Under the pieces are notes generated by a model that searched no databases, was not told where the DNA came from, and saw nothing but the letters and a program-made list of their open reading frames with translations. Made by a program: the position numbers and the translations under genes. Shown piece by piece: positions 45,801 through 57,800 of a stretch of DNA of 64,000 bases. The stretch comes from Malurus cyaneus samueli (taxonomy: Eukaryota > Chordata > Aves > Passeriformes > Maluridae): NCBI GenBank assembly GCA_009741485.1, contig CM019218.1, positions 44,912,840 to 44,976,839 on the forward strand, read 5' to 3'. How positions within the stretch are numbered: the stretch's first letter is position 1; every line of letters starts with the position of its first letter.

Positions 45801-48800
45801 AACGTCCAGCAGAGTTCCTGATGGCTCCAAATATGGACGTGCCAAGGCTGGGCCAACTAGAAATGGTGGTAACGCCTCTGTGATAACAGATGTAACAAGA
45901 AATCAAAACAAAGGCTGTGGTACAGTTTAAGTGTGACTACAGAAGAGCAGAGTGAGAAAATGTGAGGGAACAACATGCAGACACCAAGGTCAGTGGAGAA
46001 GGAGGGGGAGGAGGTGCTCCAAGTGCCACAGGCGAGATTCCTCTGCAGTTCCTGCTGAGTACCATGTTGAAGCAGCTGTGCCCCTGCAGCCCACGGAGAT
46101 GCACGGGGATGCAGAGATCCACCTGCAGCCTGAGGGGGAGACCCACGCTGGAGCAGGTGGATGCCTGGAGGAGGCTGTGACCCTGTGAGAGCCGTGGAGA
46201 GTGGAGCCCACACTGGAGGGGGGTCTGTGAAGGACTCTGTGGAAGAGTGTCCCATGCTGGAGCAGTTTCAGGAGGACTGTTGTCTGTGGGACAGACTCAT
46301 ACCACAGCAGCTGGCAGGGAGCTGCTGCTCTTGAGATGGAGCCACATTGGAGAAATTAATGGAGAGCTGTCCCTGTGGGAGGGACTCCACAGTGCAGCAG
46401 GAGAACAACTCCTCTCACTGAGCAGTGGGAGAAGCCATGGGAGAAGAACTGATCATAACCCCCATTCTCTATCTCTTTGTACCACTGGGGGAAGAGGTAG
46501 AGCTGGAAAGGAGGCAGGGGTGGGGGGAAGGTGTTTTTAGGGGCTCATTTGACTTCTCATTATCTTGGTCTGATTTCGTTAGCAATAAATTCACTTTATA
46601 TCTCTAAGTTGAACCTGTTTTGCCCTTGATGGTAATTAATGAATGTTTTCTCCCAGTCCTTATCTCATCTCATGAACCCTTCAATAAATTCTCTCTCCTC
46701 TCCAGCTGCGGAGGAGAGTGAGTGAGCAACTTTCACAGGTACCTGGCATCTGGCCAGGGTCAAACCATGGCACTAAGTCATGAGCCAGAACTACATTTTT
46801 AGTTAACCTAGATCATGCTACAAAATCTGGAGCAGACTTCACTGGAGATCTCAGGCGAGATTATGAGGCAGGGTTAACCATATATTTAATTACATTCATT
46901 CATAAAATCCTGTTATGTGGTTCAAAGCACTGCTCTGCTGATGCCAGGACTTTCCACAATGCCTACATCACTTTAAGAGCTTGTGGTTGAAACAACCCTT
47001 CTTAACAGGATACCTCATCTCAGGCTGACAACCTGCCCTTTCATAAAATGCTTCAGCAGTTACAGAGATGTCTGGAGTCCAGGCAGGATCGTTATTTTAA
47101 GCAGATAAAATGTAGCCTCCACTTTCTCAGCCCAGGTCCTTGGTTATTTCAGAGCAGTACTTCATGGAAATACTCCAGAGTTAATACCCTGGAGTGAAAC
47201 AGGTAAATGGCTCGGTAATACGAGCAGACAAAGCAGGTCACTGCCTTTCCAGGACTATGCTGAGGAATTGGAGGAGCCCTGCTGATCAGAACCCTGCTCC
47301 CAGGAGAAAAGCAGCAGTGAGATGTTCCCCAAGCTCCCTACCTCTCTGACTCAAAGTCTGTCTGCTCCTCAAACAGCACAATGTGGCGCTTCAGTCTCTG
47401 CCTTCGCACTTCGCTTGTCGGGTTCCAGAACATTTCTGTGTTCCCATTTTTCAACTCATTTATATGCACTTCTCCATCCTGAGAAGGAAAATAAAATGAG
47501 GAGGTTAATGGCAAGCAGTAACACAAGGCAGAAAATAATCCTGGCAAATTGAAGCTGCTCCTGGATTATGATAAGGGATACCAGCTGGCTAGGAGGCTTC
47601 TTTCCTCCTCTGTCTCGTAGAATCTCACTGAACACTTCCTGGAAGTTTCTAAAATGCATGAGGAGAGGCATTCCCAGCAACAGTGGCTGAATTAATCAGG
47701 GTAGGAAAGGACCCAGTTCTTCCTGTTAGTCTTGTTGTCAGATCTGAGTGCCCACGGAAGCCCTAATATGGGCACTACTGTGCCTCCCAGCTACCCGCCA
47801 GCACATATAAACAAGAACCCCAGCTCCTTTTTCAATATTTCTGTTTCACAACGCTGAAATTTCATACAGGTTCTACTGAAATTCCATCTCCTAGAAAGGA
47901 GAGCTAAAGCTGAGATACTCTCACTTTTTTTTTTGTTTGTTTCAGGTTTTTCTATTTAAATGTCCCAATTTCAAAATGGTCATTAGCTTTTTATGTAAAA
48001 AGACAGATTGCCTGACAGGACGAGTCCAGTACCAAAGGTTACATTGTGGTTAGGACCTCACTATAGAAAGTGAGGTCATGCACATTTCACCTGGTCTCCT
48101 TTAAATAACTCTGTCAGGATGAGACAAATCTTGTCTCAGAAGTGGCAATTTCTATAGACTGGAAAGGGAGCACAGGCCATCAATGATGATGCGGATGTCC
48201 AAATGATGCTGAGAGAAATACCTACGTGTCCAGCCCAAAGCCAGGGCTCACTGCTTTTGCGTCAGTTACCAGGAGTTCCAATCAAAATAGACTACATCAT
48301 TCACTATGGAACTTTATTCTTGCTGGATTTTGGTTGAGGGTGGCTTTGAGTGAATCACTTGTGTGTACTGGGTGCACAAAGGTGCCAGGTGCTCTGCTGA
48401 CTGTTCTGAGCTGCCCATACAGATAAGACCCTCACCGATTCTATGTCTCTGTCCTTCAGATGATGAACAGGGTAGGAACTGTCTTCTACCATAAAGTCTT
48501 GCTGTTAAAATAATTAATTCAAAACCCTCTAAGTTCTTTCCTGATTCTGATCTAACTAGGGAAGTACTGAACACACCAGTCAAAAGGAAACCTCACACCT
48601 AATACACACTCTATCTCCAGTCATCCGTGCTTGTCCTAAGCCTCAGACCCTAAATAAAGAACCACTGGCTTTAGTGGAGCCCAGGCTCTGGGACTGCACG
48701 TGTTACTCACACTGCAGAAGAATGGAACTATTGAAATGCAAATGAGCTCGAGAAGCACCTTGAGAGGTGTGGCCCAGGCTCTGCTCCCTAGCATGCCCTG

Positions 48801-51800
48801 GGGCTGGCGGGAAGAGGCAGGACAGGGCTCTCCCAACACCCATTCCAAGGCAGGGAGCCTGCCAAGGACTGCCAGTCCTCCCTTGAACCTTGCAGCCACA
48901 GGCACGTAACCTGTCAGCAATTTGGATTATCAAATGTTACCCAGTGTCCTGTGAGACTCGCCAGCACTTCTTCTCCACATTTAATCTTCCCCGAGATTTG
49001 ATTAATGCTCGCGCTGCCACCGAAGAAGGGCTGTCAGGGAAGAAGAGAAATAGCAAATATAATCAGTCGAGTGAGGATTGGAAGGGAATCAAACACACTG
49101 ATGAAGCAGAAGAGAAGGGAAGTGGAACCTTCTTGACTTCTACTATTTCTGGGGAAAGGCAGAATGAATTCTAGCATGGATTCTCACAGTCTCACATTGT
49201 GCCTGCTTCCTTTTGTTTGTAACACCAAAATCACTGTGCAGGTAGGGAGATAAACCTTGAGGTGCATTAGTACCCAGCAGTGCAGGGCCTCATCTTTATT
49301 GGGCTTCTTATTTATTGTTAGCTAGACATCAGGATAAGCGTATTTGGGCAACTCCTTCCCACTGACCAGAATCACAGCTTTGTCCAAAGAAAAGGAGCAG
49401 CACTGGTGGAGCAGTGGAGACTCTTCCTGCTTACGGGACAGCAACAGCAGTTGGCACTGCTGACGACTCCATGTGTGTCAGGCCTCCAGCCTGAAGAAGT
49501 TCTTGCCAACAACAAAACCAAACCAAACCAAACAAAAAGAAAAAGAAAGAAAGAAAAAAAACCAAGGAAAAAGGGTATTTCCAAAGCGAAGGAAAGACTT
49601 TATAACAATGGGGAATTCCACCCATCTCCTGACTGCCAAACACAGGAAACACCAGTGAGAGAGTGAGCAACTCTTTTATTCACAGAACACATTTCTTCAG
49701 GCATTTTCGCAGACACTTTCCAATTAGTGCAGAGAAACTTTCTTTCATGTGTGTGTGTGTTAAATAACAATACAAACCAAAATTTCACACAACATCCATG
49801 GATAAATAAAATCACATGTATCTCAAGCATCAATCTGTGCGATCCAGCAGAGAAATGGTCAATATCCAAATTTAAAACAAAGTTATGGGATTTACCTTTA
49901 ACTTCTCACAATTCTACTTAAAATAGACAGCTAGAAAATGCTCAAAGCAGAACATGTAATTAAGTATGGTGACACTGTTTTCAAGCCAGAAAAGACGCAC
50001 TTTAGGCTCTAAATTTTTTGTAGATTTGAGATCACCCAAGTCAGGGAAATATCGCATTGGCCTCAACACAGTACACCAGGCCTTTGGGGAAAACAGGCTT
50101 TAAAGACAAGTGTGTGCAAATGTCAGGGAAGTACATGGGGCAAGACTTCCCTTTGTAATGGCAAATAAAGACAAAAATCTTTTTGCCCTCAAAAAACTCA
50201 TATTGCAAAAGATTCCCCTAACTTCAGTGATCTCTCTTATTTATGTTGGCTAAGGCTGCAACTCTGAAGTCCTGCCGTCTTTCAGTTCTCCTCTCATTTT
50301 ATGCTCAGGCAAAAAACGGTTTGTTGGAATCGAAGAGAAAAGGATGCTCCTTAAAAAGCAAGTTAACTGCCCAAGGAAAGTTACAGATTATCACTTTCCC
50401 TCCCAAATTTTAACACATGCAATAACAGGAATACTCAAAGATGTCTCCATTTTGTTTGCATACCATAAATTTGCATCACCAGGATTTTTAGAGTAGGCAC
50501 TAGCTAGGTGAACAAGTCAGTGCAAGACTACCAGTATGGCAGCCACTCAGAATAATCTGCCTGACAAAAGGTGCTCTCCTTGGCATCAGGGCAAGGTCTT
50601 GTTGCCCTGGGAAACACAAGATGTAGCTCACCATAACGTCTGCAAGGTAAGAGTACAGATGTGATGGCTGTTGGAGGGCTACTCCAAACACCCACATCCT
50701 AACTTGCCTCAAAATACTTTGTGCACTCTTTGTATTTCACAAGCAAAACTAACTGTCCCTAAGCAAACAGAAGCCATGCTGTCGTTGCCAAACTTTCAGA
50801 ACAAAATTTGGCCAGTAGCCAGATGCAGGGAAACCAAGTCATGTAAAACTAAGGCTTCCTGATCAATTTGAGTTGCACAAGGCAAAACTGATTGCAGGGT
50901 GATACCTTCTCTCCAGGCAGACCCTGCCCTGGTGATCACATACATTGCATATAAATGATCAGGTGTGTGTGGTCAAACCCTGCCTGGGGCACAGGGGCAA
51001 GCCTGAGACCCACTCAAAATGGGGGCCACAATGTCTCTTACCTTTAGCTTGAATTCCAGTTCTGCCCTGTGGTTTGTCTTCTCACAGTCAATAGTAACTT
51101 TCCCTCCAAGCTCCATTGTCATGGTACCATATAAAAGTCCTGAAAGGAAAGAAAGAGGCTTATGAAAGGCCCCAAAGGAAGCAACCTACTTTCTCAAGTC
51201 AACCTGGCTCTTGCTGACACTGTGAAATTCATTACTTAGTTTAAAGTTTTGGAAAGGTAGAATCAGAGGTTTCTAGAAAATGGCTGTTCACTATAAACAT
51301 GAAGAACCCCCTCGAGTCCATATTCTCCATTTATAACACCAGCTAGGAAACAGCTTCACTCACAGGCGCTGTTAGTGCAAATGTGGCAAGCTGAAGTGGG
51401 ACAGGAAAAATAACAAAAGTTGTGCCCAACAACCTCATTCATTCTAATGGATAAACAGATGCTTTCACTTCTTTCAGGGTGAATGAAGAAGAGAGAAGCT
51501 GTAACAGGATTCACCAGAATCTGGGAGACTAGAGGTGATGTGGGGGATTTCTTCTTATATATGTTTAGCATTTGCTGAAGAAGCCATTTGCAGAAAAACT
51601 GGTAAGAAGATGATTTATGCACAGGATTAGTTCACAGAGGGCACAATACTATGAGGTTACTGTTTTCAGTACCCTGGTAACCAGGCCCTTCTAAATACGA
51701 ACTCAGAAGTCAACGTGCCAAATTAAAAACCATTCAAAACCCCAAACTGGATCCAACTGCTGATTTTATCACTGTGGTTAAAATGGCACAGAGCTTCCTG

Positions 51801-54800
51801 AGGAGAAATGGTTCCTAGGGCGTAGTGAATCAGCAGTTATGTCCCAGCCCTAGTGCACACTGCTCCACAGAGTAAAGCCATAGAGTAGCGGGTACCAGCC
51901 TCACTGAGGCAGCTCACACTCTGAGAAACACAGTCATTAGAATAACAAAAAAAATGGAAAGAGAAGTCAGAAATTTCTTTTATTCTCAATATCAAGCTAT
52001 TTCAATGTTAACATAAGAAAAGCTTTCTATCCTCAGAAGCTCAGAAATGTAGTCTTATTCTTTCCATCCTCACTTTATCTGCAGTGCATATATGCAGTAC
52101 TTTCCTGTTTCTGCATAACGTGAAAACTAAAGTTGATGGGCCTTATTCTCTCCTGGGCTGTGCACAGATAAACCAGAAAGACTGCAGGAAGGATTACTAA
52201 AGGTCTCCCGCTGAGTGCTGTGACTCATGTGTGGAGCTCTCTGGAGCTACCAGTCCCTGTGGTGCCAGCTGCTGGAGAGGGCAGAGCCAATGCAAAGTCA
52301 GTCAGTCAGACACCATTTCGTTATTCTTCCTGTTTGCTTCCTATTTGAGGAGCCATGCCTTACCTTTACAGTGGGCATACGGCATAGTGATTATATAATC
52401 TTCCCCTCTGCTTAGAAACATGAGCTTTGCTTTCCCATCCAACAGTGCAGAAAGTGAGTTGCCTAGAATTTAAAAAAAACAAATACACACACTTTAAAAA
52501 AATGCATATTATACTTGATCCCTCCTCCTACTTTAGAAAAAGCACTTCCATTTAAATATAGGTCACTAATGAAAGAAGAGATATGAAATGCTCATAATTC
52601 AGGACCCTGCAAATCATGCACAGCTGGAGGCAGGCAGTTCTAACAAACTCTGCTGTATGGCTCTGATTTGCTCTGGCATTTAGCCCCTCTTGCAGAAAGA
52701 GCAGTAGATTAAACAGGTCATTAGTGGGAGCTTAGAAGCTTCTCAAGTCCTCCAGTGCTCACAACTTTTCTGATTGTGGAAGATCCCAAATAACAAATTA
52801 AATTGACAGAAGGACAGCGAAGACTGTCTAAAAGCATTTCAGCAAACACACTGAGCAGAGGAGAGTAATTAAAAAGGTTTGCCTAAACAAAAAAAAAAAC
52901 TATTTCAAATAGCAAGACTGTTTCAGAGCCTGGAGTTGTGCTGTTTCCATTGATATTAAAACGCTGGAGGACATTTTGAAGCTCTGGGGCTCAGTTCTCA
53001 GGAGTCTGGGAGCGAGATAAAGGGTTAAATTAATTCAGACTGTTGTGTTTGTTGGCTGGGGGGCAGAGAGTTGTGAAGTGACTCATCCTGAGCACATACT
53101 GAGTGCATGCTAACAATCCCATACATTCCTGCCTTTGCCTTCTGAAAAACAGGTGCTTAAACTCTCCATCTTTCTATCTGATTTTTTTATTTCTTTTAAC
53201 ATCAGACTGGTGTCACACTGAAGTGGTGGAAATGGGGAAGGCCCAGAAGAGCCAAACAAGGAATTAGGCTATTCTGGTGAAAGGTTTGTCCACCATTTCT
53301 CTGTTCCTAACTTTCAACACACTGAGGAATGATTGAAAAACAAACCAAAACTGATGCCACAACATTTCCTGGGAGAGGCCCAGACTTAATGCCTTACCAT
53401 AAAACTTAGACCTAGCTAGAATGCTGCCAGTAATGCAGAATCCATCCTTCCTATTGCTGACATGAAAAGCTGACACTGGTGGGTGATGGGACACCTAGGA
53501 TAAAAACAAGCAGAGGTCATTTAGAGCACTCTGCACAGGCCAAGCAGAGGGGGGTGAACATTAAAGGGGATAACACAACACATGACATGACACCATTATG
53601 TATGAGAGCACTGTGCATCTAAATTTTCTCTCCCACCCTGAGCTTGTGCACGAGATCACTTTTAAGCCAACAAGTAGAGTGTAAGATTTTCAACACAATA
53701 AATGAACAGTGCATAACATTAGTGCAGCATTTGAATAACCTCCACGAAATGCATTAAATAGCTGAAATAAAAATTTTAGAAAAGCTAAAATTCTCTGATT
53801 AAATAGGGAAAAAAGTATGTGAAACAGGGAGTCCCTTTACCAAAGACCACACAGTTTTCACATCCCTTTATCAGCACTGTGAATCTCAAACTATATTTTG
53901 TCAGGCCAATTAACTTATGAGCTCTGTCCTTCATTTATTCACAAAGACATAGACATAAACCTCATTTTATTCCTATTAAAATCATAATAGAAAGTTTAGA
54001 AATAAAAGATGGAAGGATTTGGCTGTGTGTTTTATGCCCCTTTTAACAGAGGCAACACAACCCACATTTTATTAACAATAAGAAAACAGTAGGGCAGAAT
54101 CCCATGGAAAAGGTCTTTATTGAAGAAGCTGATGTTCCATATGGGAGATATATAGTTGAGTGCCCACCAAACCTCACATAATTTCTGAAAATCTGAAAAG
54201 AAAAAGGATTAGAAGCCAGTTTACCCCCTGTTCTGCTCTGACTGTTCACACAGAACTCCAGATTCCTCTCCTAGGGTGAGACAAGCAGTGTTTCTATGCA
54301 TGGAGGTGCAAGCAGGTTGGTGTTTGCAACACCTGAGCATCCAAATGAAGCAACTTACCTGTTCTGCTATGTAAAATGTGTGACTGTTCGTCTGAGGGTG
54401 AAACCAACAGCAGCGAAATGTCTCTCCCAGAATAGGGTTGTATGGCTTTTTTATTCCCTGAAAAACCAAGTAATCAAAACCTGCTACAAATGAAGATTTG
54501 CAATCCATTGCTACAGATGGCCACCAAACAACATAAGCATTTTCTCCCTCATGTTTTTTAAAACAAAGTCGAACACAAGAATAAAAACTGAAGAACTAGT
54601 TACATATCCTCCTAATCCAATTTAATATTATCTTTTCTTCTGAGCCATGGATTCATCTGTTATTATCACGAATTTAATATTTAATACTGCCCAATCAAAA
54701 CCTCACAAGATGATAAAACTTTATTATTGCTGCTACTATAAAAAGCAGGTGCATACTGATGTGGAGACATAGTACAGTGGTACTGACTGGCCTGAAAAGA

Positions 54801-57800
54801 GAAAGGAATCCTGCTTTCAGCAAAGGGAAAAATCTTGCATCCCAGGACATGTTCCTTGTTGATGACCAGTTTTGCTTTCTAACTGTCCAGTGCAAAGGCT
54901 CTGAGGTTGATTGCCACTATTTTGCATTCACTGTCTACTCTGAAACCAAATGCAACTCAGATTTAAAAAGTAATGGTCAAAAGCTTCTGAGGAATAAAAG
55001 AGGTAAAGTCTCAAAGGAGAGGCAATGGAGAAATACAAAACCGTAGCTGAAGATTTCAACGCCCATTACAACCCCAACTTCATGCCTCATTTTACCTTTG
55101 GCTTCTTATAGAAGCCGGACAGATACCACCTCAAGACTTGCTTCATTCGAGTGTAGGGATCATCTTCAAGAACAGCCCTGCAGAACAGAAGGTAAAATTA
55201 TCTTTATACTGGTCACACATCTCATTAATTTCTCACCAGTATAATAACATCAATTTCAATTGCATTTCCCCACAACTAACTTCTGTGCTGCTGCCAGTGA
55301 AAAAGATGTCTCCCAACAGAAATATATTTTTTTCAGTAACATATGTCACACAACACAAACATAAACTGTTAAGAAGGGGCACCCTTTGCCCCGTACCTCT
55401 GCAAAAAGACTAATAAAAGTTCTGGAGTGTATCAGGTTCGATTGGATATTTGAGTAGTTTAATGTGGGATCGCCATTCACACTATCATTGAGTCACAGAC
55501 AGTAGAACAGTATGAGTCATAAAAACAAACCCATGCCATCAAAGACTATTCTATTTTTGTCTCTCTCTCTTTGTTTCCCTCTTTCATAAACGATCTTTAA
55601 AGCTGACGTGCTACATGAACTCTATCAGTGCTTTGAGACCTCATACAATACTTCAGGTCAGAAGTGCATCTCAGCCAGCACCTGGAAACAATGCTCGAAG
55701 ACGAAGCAGGAAGTAAACAAAACCAAAGGCATTCCTGGTATTTCCAACCATTTAGTCAGATTTAAAAATCAACTTGGATAAGGTATTGCAAAATTAATTT
55801 AGAAGGATCATCTGAACCACAGAGTTAACAAATTTTTAACAAAACCTCCAAATATCTTGAAGTGCTCTTAGATCTCAGCACTAAGGAGAACTATTTCCTT
55901 AACCTTGGAAGTTACAAATACCACAAACAAGACATGAAAGCACCGTGATTCCCTAATTACCCAGAGAAAGTGGAATAAAAATGAGTAACTGGTGCTGCTA
56001 TTAGAATACTGCACATACTGGCTTTACAATCCACTAGGCATATCTCATTAAGAAGGCAAGTCCTATCTGGAAGCATAACATTTCCTATTTTCTACTCTGC
56101 TGTTCCCAGCAAGTCTCTCTCATCAATGGTTTTAAAAGATGTTTCTTATTTGTTTATCAACCATCATAACTATATTGCTCTGGGGAGCAGAAGTGCTTGA
56201 CAGTTCTGGTTGCTCTCTGTCCTATTCCCCTGTGTACACGAGTACACCAGGAGGTGGCACAGTTCTCTTGTGCGAGACTCGAAGGCATCAACTGAATTCC
56301 CATCAGTTCCAGCCAACCGTGGCAAACACGCTCATGTGCAAAGGTGGTTTTGACTGGAGTTTACCTTTTCCCTCCCTGCCCTTCACTGGCAGCAGTCTAT
56401 CTGTAAAAACCGACTGCATCTGGTGCCTGGTTTGGTCTCTGTTGAAGCCAGTGACCTTGGTATTATTTGGGAGCTTTTCTGGCATACAAACAGATATTCT
56501 CACAAGTATAAATAGGTCAGGCACCCTCTGTGTGCTGCTTACTGGGAGAGCAGGTCAGCGTGGTAGTAGTAGTCGGAGAGTTTGTTAAGGAACGAGCGTG
56601 GCTCCAGGATGAAGGTGGGCAGCACCACCCGGGACAGGTCCATGCCGGGCCGCAGCTGCTTCAGCAGGATCCACATCAGGCTCTTGTTCTCCTCAGAGAC
56701 AGTTTCTGTCTGAGATGACTCCCCTGTCTACAAAGACAAAGGGAACTTCAGGACAGAAACAGGAAAACCATTCCTTGTGGGTGCATTTCCATGGCAAGTC
56801 CAAGCTCACCCGTGCACGCCAGACCCTGGCACAGATCCACTTTTGGAACTGACTTTGGTTTCGGAGAGGGCATAAAACATCAGGCCAGAATTTGCAGGAG
56901 GTGCAAATCACTAAACATTCATCTTCAGCACCAGAGCATTGCCACCATACTGGCTCCCAATCAGCCTGACAGTCACAGTCAGTTTACCAGTCCTACAGGG
57001 CTTGCAGGCTGAGGGAGTTTCAAACTGAGGAACAACAAAGCTCTGCTACTTTAATTGCTTTTCCATTTTTGTACCAATCTTCTTTTGACAGTCTGATGCA
57101 ATACACAGCTTGAACCTTCAAGCAGAAATGGAGCATCACAGCATCTGCTAGGGCTTACAATGCACATGAGTCTGTCAGAACTCTCATTATTTATCCAGGT
57201 TCTCAAGTGTCCATGTATTGGCAGTATAAATTAATGCCATGTTGAAATTGCTGAACAAAGTATTACTCAGAATGAATCACCAAACAATGGATGGACAAAA
57301 ACAGAAAGAAGAAGGTACAGGAAGATGTGAACAACCTCAAATAATTTCAAATAGCCTTTTTTATAACTTTTTAAAACTAAAAGCTTAGAAAAAATGGCTT
57401 TTTTTTCATTATCAATCTACCTAGTGAAGTGTCTATTTTGTATTCTAGACCAACTTTTGCAATCTCAAAGTCCTTCTGACATCTGTCTCTATCTTCATAT
57501 TCCAACTGCAAACAAGGCAAAAGCAAAATTCCAAATGCACAAACACCTTCCAAGACTGTGGAGATGCACCTACCCACACACACACCTTTCAAATGAGCCC
57601 TCGAAGACAAGCTGAAAATTTAACAGTGACAGTTTGTGACCTTTGTCCTGCCACACCTGAATTGCACACACAGGCTGAGGGGCTGTTTCAGTTTAAGATG
57701 ACAACTGGCATTACTGTTGGTATGTGTTTACCTTGATACATCTCCACCCAGAGGAGCTCCATCATTGCACAAACCCTATTTCTCTCTTTGTTCCTTTCAT

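Noticed and set aside
45937..46540. Open frames of 60-130 codons on both strands
   Set aside because: They lie within the solo LTR, whose repetitive GC-rich sequence lacks stops by chance; none resembles a retroviral gene.
48704..48735. Possible PFF-starting microexon of OSBPL5
   Set aside because: PFFCS followed by GTGAGT is tempting, but the true PFFGGS exon with full family match and correct phase is at 48941-49030.
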